A stretch of DNA of 47,697 bases, taken from contig CAIMFH010000043.1 of assembly GCA_903840265.1 (NCBI GenBank), positions 1 to 47,697 on the forward strand, given 5' to 3'. The stretch comes from an uncultured Schlesneria sp. (GTDB lineage Bacteria; Planctomycetota; Planctomycetia; Planctomycetales; Planctomycetaceae). The notes under the pieces were generated by a model. That model made no database searches. It saw only the letters and a program-made list of their open reading frames with translations, and was not told the DNA's origin. Of the stretch, positions 25,638 through 35,024 are shown in pieces (the stretch's first letter is position 1; every line of letters starts with the position of its first letter). Both the position numbers and the translations under genes were made by a program.

Positions 25638-27365
25638 TCAGTATCCCACAGCCGCTCCATCTTTCCTAGGGTCTGTGGCTCCGTGGAGTGTGCCGTGTTC
25701 ATGATCGATTAAGATTCCCTGGTAGCCGCCGTATGATCCGGTGGCTTTTCCGAGCTTGTGTCCCAGCGCTTCGAGTTTGCTTAGTGTTTCGGGCGGGAAC
25801 CCGCTTTCGAGAAAAACGGTTCCACCGTGTGGCTCTTCGGGAATGCCCGTCGGTGTTTCCGATCCACCATGCCGGATGCGACTCGCATCACCGGCCATTT
25901 GGGGGTTCATGCCGAAGTCGATCATGTTGACGAGGACTTCTACATGTCCTTGAGGCTGCATGTCGCCTCCCATCACACCGAAGCTGAACCACGGCTGGCC
26001 GTCTTTAGTGACCATCGCGGGGATGATCGTGTGAAACGGCCGCTTGTGTGGTTCCAGCCGATTGAGATGCGTGTCGTCCAGCGCAAACAAGCTGCCGCGA
26101 TTCTGAAGTGCGAAGCCGACGTGGCCGGGGACGACTTGCGAACCGAAACCGAAATAGAGGCTTTGGATCATCGAGCAGCAATTGCGGTCTTTATCGACGA
26201 CCGTCAGATAGACGGTATCTCCGTGTTCCAGCTTCGGATCGCCGGCCTGGATGTTGACGGCTGCTTTGGCGAGGTCGATTTTAGGGCGTTGCCGATCGGC
26301 GTAAGCCTTCGAGATCAATTGCGTGGTAGGAAGCTTCTCGAATGCTGGATCGGCATAGAACTTGGCTCGATCGGCGAAGGCCAGCTTCTTAGCTTCGACG
26401 AACAGATGCACGTACTCGGGGCTTTTGGGGCCGAGCGACTTCAGATCGAATGGTTCGAGCAGATTCAGCATCTGCAACGCGGCGATTCCCTGGCCACTGG
26501 GTGGCAGCTCCCAAACGGTGTGACCGCGGTACGTAGTGGAAACCGGATCGATCCAGTCGCTGGTGTGATCTTCGAAATCGCGCAGGCTGAAGTAGCCGCC
26601 CTCGACTTCACTGAAGGCGACGATTTCTTTGGCAATGCGTCCTCTGTAGAAGGCGTCTCGGCCACCAGCCGCAATTTCCCGATAAGCAGCCGCCAATTCC
26701 GGCAGCGCGAACATCTCGCCCTGTTCGGGGGCTCGTCCGTCTTTCAGATAAACTCGCTTCGAATCGGGCCAGGCTGATAGGTTCTTGGCCGAGGCTTTCC
26801 ACCCACCGGCAATGATCTCACTGACGGGATAGCCCGATTCGGCGGTCTCGATGGCAGGACGCAACAAGGCTGCCAGCGGTCTTGTGCCGAATCTCGCTCG
26901 CAAAGTCCCCCAACCGTCCACGCAACCGGGAACCGACCAGGAGAGCGGTCCCAACTCGGGGATTTCCTTCATCCCTTTTTGACGAAGGACCTCGCGAGTC
27001 AGCAGGTAAGGGCTCCGACCCGACGCATTCAGTCCGTACAGTTTTTTGGTCGTATTGTCCCAGTAGATCACGAACAGGTCGCCGCCGATGCCGCAGCTCA
27101 TCGGTTCGACGACGCCGAGCATCGCATTCGTGGCAATGGCGGCGTCGACCGCGTTTCCGCCCGCTTTCAGCACGTCCAATCCCGCCTGCGCCGCCAGTGG
27201 CTGGCTGGTGGCGACCATCCCATTCTTGGCCACGACGACCGAGCGACTTTGCTGAGCGTACTTGGCGGGGCGGTCGTACTCGCCAGCCTGGCTAAAAATC
27301 GAAGTCATGGTGAGGCTCCAGCACGTTATCATCAGTAAGGCAAAAAACTTGCGGTCAAAAATCAC
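25638..27365 (-). CDS. ggt: Gamma-glutamyltranspeptidase
   Basis: The 575-residue exported N-terminal-nucleophile hydrolase has a signal peptide (FALLMITCWSLTMTSIFSQA). Self-cleavage is expected before Thr384 in HGDTVYLTVVD, which becomes the catalytic nucleophile of the small subunit. Family segments are GGNAVDAAIATN, EPMSCGIGGDLF, PPSGQG and the small-subunit GVMGGDMQPQGHV. It transfers or hydrolyses gamma-glutamyl groups of glutathione and related peptides in the periplasm. It starts at a GTG with GGGAG upstream. It could also be an acylase-like relative of the same superfamily. Confidence 0.92.
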   Translation of the reverse strand: MIFDRKFFALLMITCWSLTMTSIFSQAGEYDRPAKYAQQSRSVVVAKNGMVATSQPLAAQAGLDVLKAGGNAVDAAIATNAMLGVVEPMSCGIGGDLFVIYWDNTTKKLYGLNASGRSPYLLTREVLRQKGMKEIPELGPLSWSVPGCVDGWGTLRARFGTRPLAALLRPAIETAESGYPVSEIIAGGWKASAKNLSAWPDSKRVYLKDGRAPEQGEMFALPELAAAYREIAAGGRDAFYRGRIAKEIVAFSEVEGGYFSLRDFEDHTSDWIDPVSTTYRGHTVWELPPSGQGIAALQMLNLLEPFDLKSLGPKSPEYVHLFVEAKKLAFADRAKFYADPAFEKLPTTQLISKAYADRQRPKIDLAKAAVNIQAGDPKLEHGDTVYLTVVDKDRNCCSMIQSLYFGFGSQVVPGHVGFALQNRGSLFALDDTHLNRLEPHKRPFHTIIPAMVTKDGQPWFSFGVMGGDMQPQGHVEVLVNMIDFGMNPQMAGDASRIRHGGSETPTGIPEEPHGGTVFLESGFPPETLSKLEALGHKLGKATGSYGGYQGILIDHEHGTLHGATDPRKDGAAVGY

Positions 27366-27789
27366 TCTTCGGTCTCCCGCTTTGAGGCAACGACGTCAGC
27401 CAGATGGCCCGGTATCTAATATTGCCGATGCGTCATGCATCTTAACGACCTGAACTCGCTCAATAGAACGGGGGCAACCGAAGTATCTCATGAAGTCTTC
27501 ACAACTACGGACTTCTCTGAGCGGGCTGGGTTTGTTATTCTTTTGGCCCGCCTGCTCGGTGAATCCCGGCATGCCTAAATTGTCTGTCAGCTTGCCTACC
27601 CGTGATTTCGCCCCCACGACTGAACATCATTCCCGGCCGGTCTGCCAGTCTGCTTTATGTCTAATTGAGTAACTTCCCTAGCCGGAAGCCCGCTCATCGA
27701 GTTTTAACATCGCCCGCAGGGACTTTAGGCATTCGTGAGCCAGAAGGCACGGATCTACGGTGTCTGTCGTCAGCGGCGCGGAGAGCATC
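27366..27789. other. Divergent intergenic region; one doubtful small lipoprotein frame
   Basis: Separates the divergent ggt and typA genes and should hold both promoters. A 60-codon frame at 27490-27672 (plus) begins KSSQLRTSLSGLGLLFFWPA then C, like a short lipoprotein signal, but has no clear ribosome binding site and a short, featureless tail; it is not called as a gene. No repeats were seen. Confidence 0.45.
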
Positions 27790-29622
27790 ATGCGACGGTT
27801 TGATATTCGAAATATTGCGATCATTGCCCACGTTGACCATGGTAAGACCACGCTGGTGGACTGCCTGTTGAAGTCGAGCGGTCAGTTTCGCGAATCGCAA
27901 CTGCAAGGGGATTGCATCCTCGATTCCAACGATCTGGAACGCGAACGCGGCATCACGATCCTCGCCAAGAACATCGCGCTGATGTATGGCGACATCAAGA
28001 TTAACATCATCGACACCCCCGGCCACGCTGACTTCGGCGGTGAAGTTGAACGCGTGCTGCGAATGGCAGACGGTGCCCTGGTGCTGGTCGACGCCTTCGA
28101 AGGCCCTCGTCCACAGACCCGCTTCGTGCTGAAGAAAGCACTGGAAGTCGGCCTGCAGCCCATCGTCGTCGTGAATAAGATCGACCGACCGGACGCTCGA
28201 CCCCAGGAAGTGCTTTCCGAAACATTCGACTTGTTCGTGGAGCTCGGTGCCGACGACAAAATGCTCGACTTCCCTTACGTCTTCGCCAGCGGTCGCGCAG
28301 GATATGCCACACACGATCCTGAAAATCCAGGCGATTCGATCAAGCCACTGCTGGACATGATCGTCCGCCACGTTCCCGGCCCACAGACTAACCCAACTGC
28401 TCCGTTCCAGATGATGGTGACATCGTTGGCTTATTCGGAGTTCGTCGGTCGAATCGCCACGGGACGCATCGTCAGCGGGACGATCAAGCCGCTGCAGAAA
28501 GTCGTCCTGATGAAGGCCGATGGCAAGAATGTGGCAGAGCAGATCGTCACCGTCGAAGTCTTCGACAAGCTGGGCCGTACCTCTGTTGCTGAAGGTACTG
28601 CTGGCGATATCGTCGCGTTGACCGGGATGGAGAAGCCAGAGATCGGCGACACCGTCGCGGATCCAGTAAACCCTGTGGCTTTGCCGCGCATTAGCGTCGA
28701 TGAGCCCACGATCTCGATGTTGTTCACGATCAACTCGTCACCGTTCGCCGGTCAGGCTGGTGGTGGCAAGTATCTGACGACACGCCATATTCGTTCGCGG
28801 TTGATGCGTGAATTGGAATCGAACGTCGCGTTGCGAGTCGAAGAATCAGGCGATACCGAAGCCTTCAAGGTCTCGGGGCGCGGTGTGTTGCACCTGGCAG
28901 TGCTGATCGAAACGATGCGACGTGAAGGTTATGAACTGTCCGTCGGTAAGCCGACCGTCATTCGCAAGATGATCGACGGCAAGATGTGCGAACCGTTCGA
29001 AGTGCTGGAAGTCGACGTCCCCACGGCTGAAGTCGGTCCGGTCATGGAAATCACCGGAAATCGCCGCGGCGAACTAGTCGAGATGACGGCGAACTCGGTC
29101 GGGTCGACTCACTTGGAGTTCTCGATTCCCGCTCGTGGTCTGATCGGGATTCGTACTCGAATGCTGAACGCCACACGTGGTGAAGCGATCATCCACCACC
29201 GGTTCGACAGCTACAAGCCGATCGAAGGCGAAGTGCCACATCGCCAGAGCGGCGTGCTGGTTTCGCAGGAGACCGGACGAGCCGTGCCATTCGCGCTGTT
29301 CAAACTGCAGGACGGCAAGGAATTTTTCGTCGGCCCTGGTGAAGACGTCTACGAAGGGATGATCGTCGGGGAAAACTCCCGTGACACCGATATGGTCGTC
29401 AATCCGATCAAGGAAAAGAAACTGACGAACATGCGAGCGTCAGGTTCCGACGACAACGTGATCCTGAAGCCGCCACGCAAGATGTCGCTCGAAATGGCTC
29501 TTGAGTACATCGAGGACGACGAGTACGTCGAAGTGACACCTCAAATCATCCGCCTGCGAAAGATCAAGCTGACCGAGCAAGATCGTAAGCGAAGCAATCG
29601 GTCGTCCGAAGCCAAGGTCTAA
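27790..29622 (+). CDS. typA: Ribosome-associated GTPase TypA/BipA
   Basis: The 610-residue translational GTPase is related to EF-G and acts on the ribosome under stress or low temperature and in subunit assembly. G motifs are AHVDHGKT (13-20), RGITI, DTPGHADF and NKIDR. The BipA-specific C-terminus (ARGLIGIRTRMLNATRGEA, then DDNVILKPPRKMSLEMALEY) is intact. Length is standard. The ATG was chosen because GGAG lies eight bases upstream; a frame-open GTG ten codons earlier was rejected. Transcription probably ends at the hairpin at 29644-29711. Confidence 0.97.
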   Translation: MRRFDIRNIAIIAHVDHGKTTLVDCLLKSSGQFRESQLQGDCILDSNDLERERGITILAKNIALMYGDIKINIIDTPGHADFGGEVERVLRMADGALVLVDAFEGPRPQTRFVLKKALEVGLQPIVVVNKIDRPDARPQEVLSETFDLFVELGADDKMLDFPYVFASGRAGYATHDPENPGDSIKPLLDMIVRHVPGPQTNPTAPFQMMVTSLAYSEFVGRIATGRIVSGTIKPLQKVVLMKADGKNVAEQIVTVEVFDKLGRTSVAEGTAGDIVALTGMEKPEIGDTVADPVNPVALPRISVDEPTISMLFTINSSPFAGQAGGGKYLTTRHIRSRLMRELESNVALRVEESGDTEAFKVSGRGVLHLAVLIETMRREGYELSVGKPTVIRKMIDGKMCEPFEVLEVDVPTAEVGPVMEITGNRRGELVEMTANSVGSTHLEFSIPARGLIGIRTRMLNATRGEAIIHHRFDSYKPIEGEVPHRQSGVLVSQETGRAVPFALFKLQDGKEFFVGPGEDVYEGMIVGENSRDTDMVVNPIKEKKLTNMRASGSDDNVILKPPRKMSLEMALEYIEDDEYVEVTPQIIRLRKIKLTEQDRKRSNRSSEAKV

Positions 29623-29643
29623 GCGTCATCGCGAGAAGACGGG

Positions 29644-29711
29644 ACCACGAATAACACGAATCTCCACGGATGAAGACATGAAATGTCTTGTTCGTGGGGA
29701 TTTGTTTTTTT
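29644..29711 (+). terminator. Terminator-like structure after typA
   Basis: CCACGAA pairs with TTCGTGG, with an inner AAGACATG/ATGTCTT hairpin, followed by GGGATTTGTTTTTTT. It begins 22 bp after the typA stop. The CCACGAAT word also occurs in degraded repeats elsewhere, so the hairpin may derive from one. Confidence 0.65.
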
Positions 29712-29722
29712 AGGGCGTCACC

Positions 29723-30061
29723 TTAAGGGCGAACGCAGAGTAATAAGATCATTGCAACGGTGCAGATACAGACATGCAGGGCAGCGAACATCGTGCGTTG
29801 GCGGGGAGAGACATAATCGCTTGACGCACTATTCCTGTGGGGAGCAAGCCAGGCGCATGCCACCCCAGCGAGCGCATAACCGCAGAGGATGAATAAAAGA
29901 ATCGAGAATTCGCAGAGATCAGCATGCTGGACCCAAGGCCAATGGAATCCATAATGCAGCCAATAGCCGTATACCGCTGCAGAAATGGGAATGAATCCAA
30001 GTCCCCATAATTCAAGCAGCCCGGTCTGCTTGATGCGTTTCTCCCAGTCGTCGGAAATCAT
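29723..30061 (-). CDS. Small membrane protein
   Basis: The 112-residue protein has three hydrophobic segments (LWGLGFIPISAAVYGYWL, FSILLFILCGYALAGVACAWL, MFAALHVCICTVAMILLLCV) and an N-terminal acidic/basic MISDDWEKRIKQ. The ATG has GAGGAA just upstream; the open frame continues to 30163 but would overlap the end of the preceding gene. It is transcribed in the same direction as the three-domain fusion gene, 71 bp downstream of it. Function is unknown. Confidence 0.65.
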   Translation of the reverse strand: MISDDWEKRIKQTGLLELWGLGFIPISAAVYGYWLHYGFHWPWVQHADLCEFSILLFILCGYALAGVACAWLAPHRNSASSDYVSPRQRTMFAALHVCICTVAMILLLCVRP

Positions 30062-30132
30062 CAGTTCCTCGTCAATGAAGTTTGCTGACGAACCCCCGAC
30101 TTTCGATTGTGACGCTGAGATCGCGACAGTTT

Positions 30133-32865
30133 TCACTTCGTGTCGAAGGTCTGAACCCACCATAGACCCGGGCCGACGTCTTCTGTTTGTGTCAGTTTCA
30201 AGCGGCCTGTTGTTGGATCGATTTGGTAGACGGCCAGGCGGCCTGAGCTTTCTCCGGCGGCTAGCAGGAATCGTCCGCTGCGATCGATGTCGAATGATCG
30301 GGGAGTCTTTTCTGTTGGTTCCGTGGCGACGAACTTCATTGCGGTTCCGGCTTCGTCGAGGCTGATGATGGCCAGGCTATCGTGGCCTCGATTGGAGACG
30401 TAGAGGAATCGTCCACTGGGGTGGACTTTGATCTCGGCGGTGCTGTTCGGGACTTGTGAGGCTGTTGGCAATGTTGAAACGGTCTGGCCTGGTTCCAGTG
30501 CTCCGTTGTCATTGAGAAGATATGCGGTGACGCTGCTGCCCTGTTCGTTGTCGATGTAGGCGATGGGTTTGGTCGGATGCCAGGCCAAGTGACGTGGGCC
30601 CGTTTGCACCGGCCGATTCAGCTTTGGCTGCGCCTGAGGGGTCAGCAGGCCGGTTTCGGAACTCCAGTCGAACTGGAAGATCACGTTTGGGCCAGTGTGA
30701 GGGACGAAGGCGAACCGATTGCTCGCATCGAGTTGAATCGCATGCGCGTTGGCGGCCGTGGTCAGTTCTTGAACTGGCTGAGTGCTAAGCGAGCCGTCTT
30801 CGGCGATCAGGTGGACGCTGACTTTTCCCGCCGTGTAGTAGGCCGTCAGCAGGTATTGGCCGGTGGCATCGACTGTAATGTAAGCCGGATTATCGCCTGC
30901 GGCCACTTCGTTGATGGCAGTCAATTTTCCGGTCGCTGAATCGATGCGATAACTTGCGAGGCGGCCTGTGGAGCGGATCGATGCGAACAAGAAATCCCCG
31001 TTGGGGGATGGAACTAAGGGGCCTGGTTCGCCTGTGGCGACGAGGCTAGCAAGCTTTGTCAGTCGGCCGTTCTCGGAATCGAGCTGATAGGTGACGATCG
31101 ACTGATCTTTAGCGGCCGAGCAGTAGACGTAGGAAGTTTGAGACGCAGTGCGCGGCTTGAGTTCCAGTTCGGAATGGCTCGCGATGAACCGCAGCATCGT
31201 CTGCACAGTCGTATCACGATCACCCAGCATTGGCTGGAAGATGATTGAGAGATGGTTACGATGCGGGATCTGCAGGCAATCGGCTTCGACGCCGTTTTTC
31301 TTCAATAACTCGGCCAATTGAAGAGACCGGACATCGCACAGCGGCATATCTTTGGACGCATAGAGAATGAGAAATGGGGGCTCGTCGCCGGAGACGTGTT
31401 TCATGGGTGAAGCGCTATCGGCGGCTTCCTGCGTGTTGCCGATGATGAATGCCAATTCCCCTTTGCGGAAGGTGTAGATCCCACTGATGGGGATCGCGGC
31501 GCGGACGTTCTTGAACGACAGACCCTCCGCTTTGAGGTACTTCTCGTCCGTGCAGAGTAGTGCCGACAGATGTCCCCCTGCGGATTGGCCTGAGACAAAG
31601 ATACGATCCGTCCGGCCACCGTATTCAGCGATATGCTTGCAGGTCCAGGCGAAGGCTTTGGCGACGTCTTCGATGTGTCCTGGATGGCGGACCGCGGGGG
31701 TCAGGCGATAGCTGGTGACGACGGTTCCGATCCCGTTCCGAGCGAAGACCTTGCCGATATTGGCGTAGAGTTTACGGTCGCCGCTGGTCCACGCACCGCC
31801 GTGAACGAAGAACAGGACGGGGAAATCTTTGGCACCGACGGGGACGTACAGATCCAGCTTGTGCTTGCGCGGACTGGCATCTTTCCCTTCGTAATAGGGG
31901 ATGTCCAGATACGACTTGATCTGATAGTCGCCGCCAAACAGTGGCGTCGCGTGCTCATCGGCCTTCCGGACGACTTTCGGCTGCTTGCGGCGAAGGATTG
32001 CGGTAATCGGAAAATGATCGGACGGGGTCCGTCCGTCGCGTGCTGTGCGGTCGATCGCGGCGGATCGAATCTGCCAGTCACGCGAAACCCCGATCCAGTC
32101 GATTCGTGCTCCGTCCGTGGAAGCGGATTTGAAGTCGGTGAATGTTCCTTCGGCCTTTTTTCGATCTGGATTGACGACTCGAAAGGTATCCACGAGGGAA
32201 GCAGGCTGATCGTCAACCGGGTCGAACAAGGCTTGATAGGGCGGGCTACCTTCACCGGAGTTGAAGTCTCCCGTCAGGATGATGGAGCAACCATCACCCA
32301 ACTTCTGGAGTTGACGACGGATTAGCCGTGACGATTCCAGCCGTGCAGTCGCCCCCATGTGATCGTAGTGGGTGTTGACGAAGACCAACGGTGGCAGTTC
32401 GGGCTGACGACGGTCCTGCAATTTGACCCAAGTGACCATGCGCGGCAATGAGCTATCCCAGCTTTTGCTGCCGACGGTATCGGGCGTTTCACTTAGCCAA
32501 AAATGTCCGCCGTCGAGCTTTTCGAAACGATCGCGTTTGTAGAACAACGCCATCATTTCGCCTTTGTCAGCTCCGTCATCACGGCCGACGCCAAGGTGAT
32601 CGTATGCAGCCAGTTTTTCGGCAAGGTAGTCGCGTTGGAAGCCCAGCGTCTCTTGAGTGCCCAGCAGGTCAGGATCGAAGGTCTTGATCGTCTCGACCAG
32701 GAAGTCCTTGCGACGATCCCAATGATTGTCGCCGTCGCGTGCTGTGCCATAACGAATGTTAAAGCTCATCGCGCGTAGATCAGTATCGGCAGCGGTCGCT
32801 AGTCGCGGGCCGACTACGCACGTCAGCGCGATGACGATTGCTGAGAGGACTCGGAAAGAGATCAT
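30133..32865 (-). CDS. Secreted three-domain fusion: EEP hydrolase + alpha/beta hydrolase + lactonase-type propeller
   Basis: The 910-residue exported protein has a signal peptide (VLSAIVIALTCVVGPRLATA). Residues about 28-280 are an endonuclease/exonuclease/phosphatase domain (MSFNIRYG, GTQE, VFVNTHYDHMG, LTGDFNSGEG, ARIDWIG, SDHFPIT). Residues about 300-550 are an esterase-like alpha/beta hydrolase (FFVHGGAWTSGDR oxyanion loop, nucleophile Ser428 in GQSAGGHLS, His538 in PHRNHLS). Residues about 570-905 are a seven-bladed propeller of the 6-phosphogluconolactonase/YbhE type (NGDFLFASIRSTGRLASYRI, HPSGRFLYVSNRGHDS). All three domains keep their key residues, and the frame is continuous. The longer frame to 33081 was rejected because it runs through a repeat. 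The substrate is unknown. Confidence 0.88.
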   Translation of the reverse strand: MISFRVLSAIVIALTCVVGPRLATAADTDLRAMSFNIRYGTARDGDNHWDRRKDFLVETIKTFDPDLLGTQETLGFQRDYLAEKLAAYDHLGVGRDDGADKGEMMALFYKRDRFEKLDGGHFWLSETPDTVGSKSWDSSLPRMVTWVKLQDRRQPELPPLVFVNTHYDHMGATARLESSRLIRRQLQKLGDGCSIILTGDFNSGEGSPPYQALFDPVDDQPASLVDTFRVVNPDRKKAEGTFTDFKSASTDGARIDWIGVSRDWQIRSAAIDRTARDGRTPSDHFPITAILRRKQPKVVRKADEHATPLFGGDYQIKSYLDIPYYEGKDASPRKHKLDLYVPVGAKDFPVLFFVHGGAWTSGDRKLYANIGKVFARNGIGTVVTSYRLTPAVRHPGHIEDVAKAFAWTCKHIAEYGGRTDRIFVSGQSAGGHLSALLCTDEKYLKAEGLSFKNVRAAIPISGIYTFRKGELAFIIGNTQEAADSASPMKHVSGDEPPFLILYASKDMPLCDVRSLQLAELLKKNGVEADCLQIPHRNHLSIIFQPMLGDRDTTVQTMLRFIASHSELELKPRTASQTSYVYCSAAKDQSIVTYQLDSENGRLTKLASLVATGEPGPLVPSPNGDFLFASIRSTGRLASYRIDSATGKLTAINEVAAGDNPAYITVDATGQYLLTAYYTAGKVSVHLIAEDGSLSTQPVQELTTAANAHAIQLDASNRFAFVPHTGPNVIFQFDWSSETGLLTPQAQPKLNRPVQTGPRHLAWHPTKPIAYIDNEQGSSVTAYLLNDNGALEPGQTVSTLPTASQVPNSTAEIKVHPSGRFLYVSNRGHDSLAIISLDEAGTAMKFVATEPTEKTPRSFDIDRSGRFLLAAGESSGRLAVYQIDPTTGRLKLTQTEDVGPGLWWVQTFDTK

Positions 32866-32951
32866 GATGTTCCCTATCTGATTGGGCTGATCACCTTGCC
32901 GTGATGGGCAAGCGACGTTGATGGGGCTTGATCTCGTAGTCCTGAAAAATG

Positions 32952-33009
32952 GGCCGTGTTTTCTCAGGGAAGACACGGCCTTGTCGAAGACTCCAAAACC
33001 GTGGCACCC
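32952..33009 (+). repeat. Family D repeat copy d, joined to a perfect hairpin
   Basis: 32970-33009 reads AAGACACGGCCTTGTCGAAG then ACTCCAAAACCGTGGCACC, like copies b and c. Directly 5', GGCCGTGTTTTCTC (32952-) mirrors the start of the repeat (GGGAAGACACGGCC), so an extra hairpin forms. It lies between bioB and the fusion gene. Confidence 0.8.
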
Positions 33010-33050
33010 TGATGTTACCCTATGACCGTAGGCGGGATTCGTGTCTTGTC

Positions 33051-34109
33051 TCAGACGGTGGCAGCTTGAGTGGCTTTCCAAGCGGCATGCGCCTCGTGGT
33101 CACCGATCACAATTTCGAAGCCGAGATCTTCCACCATCTTGAAGTCGTCTTCGGCGGGTTGTCCCTTGGTCGTCAGATAGTCGCTGACGAACATGGAATT
33201 GGCGGCATACAGCCCCATCGACTGCATGGATCGCAGGTTGACTTCGCGTCCCCCCGAGATTCGCAGCTCAACGGCCGGATTGGCCATCCGAAACAAGCAG
33301 AGGGTCTTCAAGCAATAGCGAGGATTCAGATCCCACTTGCGTTCGAGCGGCGTGCCGTCGATGGAATGCAGGAAGTTAATGGGGGTGGAATGCACACCCA
33401 AGGTTCGCAGTTCAAAGGCGACTTCGACCAGATCCTGATCCGTTTCGCCCATGCCGACGATCAGTCCGCTGCAAAGCTCCATACCCGCTTTGCGAGCGAC
33501 CTGCAGCGTGTTCAGGCGGTCTTCGTAGGAGTGCGTGGTGCAGATCTGGTCGTAGAACGAGCGACTGGTGTTCAGATTGTGATTGATGCGATCAACGCCA
33601 GCATCCTTCAGCGTCTGAGCCTGTTCTGCGTTCAGCAGTCCCAGGCAGCAGCATATGTGCAGGCCGTACTTGTCTTTGATCTTGGTGACGGTACTGGCGA
33701 TGTGGTCGACTTCGCGATTGCTGGGGCCTCGTCCCGAAGCGACGATGCAATACGTGCGGGCCTGTGAAGCGACCGCTCGTTCGGCCCCTTCCATCAGCTT
33801 CGCTTCGTTCAGCAAGGCGTAGCGAGGAATCTCGGCCTCGGAAATGATTGATTGCGAGCAGTACCCGCAATCTTCGGGGCACAGACCGCTTTTGGCGTTC
33901 TTGAGGAAGTACAGGTGCACCTTGCGGCCGAAATGCTTTCGCCGAACGCGATACGTTGCCGCCAGCAGATCGAGCAATTCGTCATCATTGGACCGCAGGA
34001 TGGACAGCCCTTCGTCGGCCGTCAGTTCGTGTCCTTCCAGTATCCGGTCCGCCAAGTCCTGCCAATCGGTAGTTTGATCTGCCAGACAATTCGAATCGCC
34101 CATCGACAT
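33051..34109 (-). CDS. bioB: Biotin synthase
   Basis: The 352-residue radical SAM enzyme inserts sulfur into dethiobiotin, the last step of biotin synthesis. The [4Fe-4S] triad is Cys77-x3-Cys81-x2-Cys84 (CPEDCGYC). The residues for the second cluster are also present (Cys in TYCIVASGRGPS, Cys in HICCCLG, Cys in ELCSGLIVGMGETD, Arg in VELRISGGRE). Start is the ATG with GAGGG four bases upstream; the frame extends to 34247 without a better start. No other bio genes are adjacent, so the pathway must be scattered. Confidence 0.96.
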   Translation of the reverse strand: MSMGDSNCLADQTTDWQDLADRILEGHELTADEGLSILRSNDDELLDLLAATYRVRRKHFGRKVHLYFLKNAKSGLCPEDCGYCSQSIISEAEIPRYALLNEAKLMEGAERAVASQARTYCIVASGRGPSNREVDHIASTVTKIKDKYGLHICCCLGLLNAEQAQTLKDAGVDRINHNLNTSRSFYDQICTTHSYEDRLNTLQVARKAGMELCSGLIVGMGETDQDLVEVAFELRTLGVHSTPINFLHSIDGTPLERKWDLNPRYCLKTLCLFRMANPAVELRISGGREVNLRSMQSMGLYAANSMFVSDYLTTKGQPAEDDFKMVEDLGFEIVIGDHEAHAAWKATQAATV

Positions 34110-34297
34110 TCGTCCCTCAGTCTTAATTCGCCGAAAACGTACTTTCCCCAAATCGTGCGGGTGCAAGAGTCTAGCGACGAATGTCGACCGTGGACAAGTG
34201 ACGGCGAAAGATCGTCTGGAGAGGGCCAGAATGAGCGAAACGATCACCGCGATTGTTTCGGTTTTAGGATCGGCAACCGGATCTCGGTTCGCGATCG

Positions 34298-34897
34298 CTA
34301 TTCAGGGAGTCGTTGCAACGTGTGACTGGCCAAGTGAGCCTTGTCGCGCATCTCGATTCGTTCACTTTCGACGAGATCCAGCAAGTAAACGTGCTGCGTT
34401 CCCCAGGTGTCCATGAGCGACTTCGCGGCGCTCTCTGGCTTCCCTTTGAGGATGTCGATGGTGACGATCCCTTGGTCAAGTGACCATTTCATGTCAAAGT
34501 CGACCTGTTTGCCATAGAGCAAACTGCCGGCAAAATCGAGATCGAGCCGCATCTGCGCCGTTCCGTCAGCGTTCAGAACCAGCGTTCGCTTGCCGAAGAA
34601 CGAGTCTTGCCAGTGTCCGACCAACTGCGCGGGATCGACATTGGTTTGCAAGGAAACTGCGGCTGGACCGCCGGACTCAGGTCGATTCTCACGCTGCTCG
34701 TCGGACAATCCGACATCGTTTGCGGGTTTCGTTTCCAAGTTGTCTGTCGTTACTGATGCGTTCGGCTTGGTAGAAGCAGGGTTGTCCAGTGCCAGGGTCG
34801 TGGATGACCCATTGCATCCGCTCAAGCTGCAAGCAAGCAGTGGTAACAATGTCACCATGTGTAGCAGAGTCACAGAGCTGGAAAGCCGTCGATTCAT
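34298..34897 (-). CDS. Predicted lipoprotein of unknown function
   Basis: The 199-residue protein begins with a lipoprotein signal ending in LSGC (lipid Cys28). The upstream frame to 35101 would overlap the preceding gene and was rejected. After a Ser/Thr/Asn-rich linker the protein has a compact beta-rich domain of about 100 residues (VGHWQDSFFGKRTLVLNADG, RLDLDFAGSLLYGKQVDFDM) resembling small beta-barrel lipocalin-like or TIGR03066-type domains. Assignment to a family is not secure. No strong ribosome binding site was seen. It is the second gene after the repeated-module lipoprotein on the same strand. Confidence 0.65.
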   Translation of the reverse strand: MNRRLSSSVTLLHMVTLLPLLACSLSGCNGSSTTLALDNPASTKPNASVTTDNLETKPANDVGLSDEQRENRPESGGPAAVSLQTNVDPAQLVGHWQDSFFGKRTLVLNADGTAQMRLDLDFAGSLLYGKQVDFDMKWSLDQGIVTIDILKGKPESAAKSLMDTWGTQHVYLLDLVESERIEMRDKAHLASHTLQRLPE

Positions 34898-35024
34898 ACT
34901 GGCGTCAATACCCACGAGAGACGGTCCAAGGAGACTATTTTGCTCAGGACGTATCATCGGAGCCGACAGGAGTTCAGTCAACGCGAATTTTGCCGCGACG
35001 AAGACTGTGCCGAAACCTTGGTAG

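Noticed and set aside
27490-27672. Possible 60-residue lipoprotein
   Set aside because: The signal-like start is suggestive, but there is no ribosome binding site, no conserved-looking body, and it lies in a region that must contain divergent promoters. Left as a note only.
32866-33081. 72-codon extension of the three-domain fusion protein
   Set aside because: It runs through repeat family D and would push the signal peptide inside the protein.
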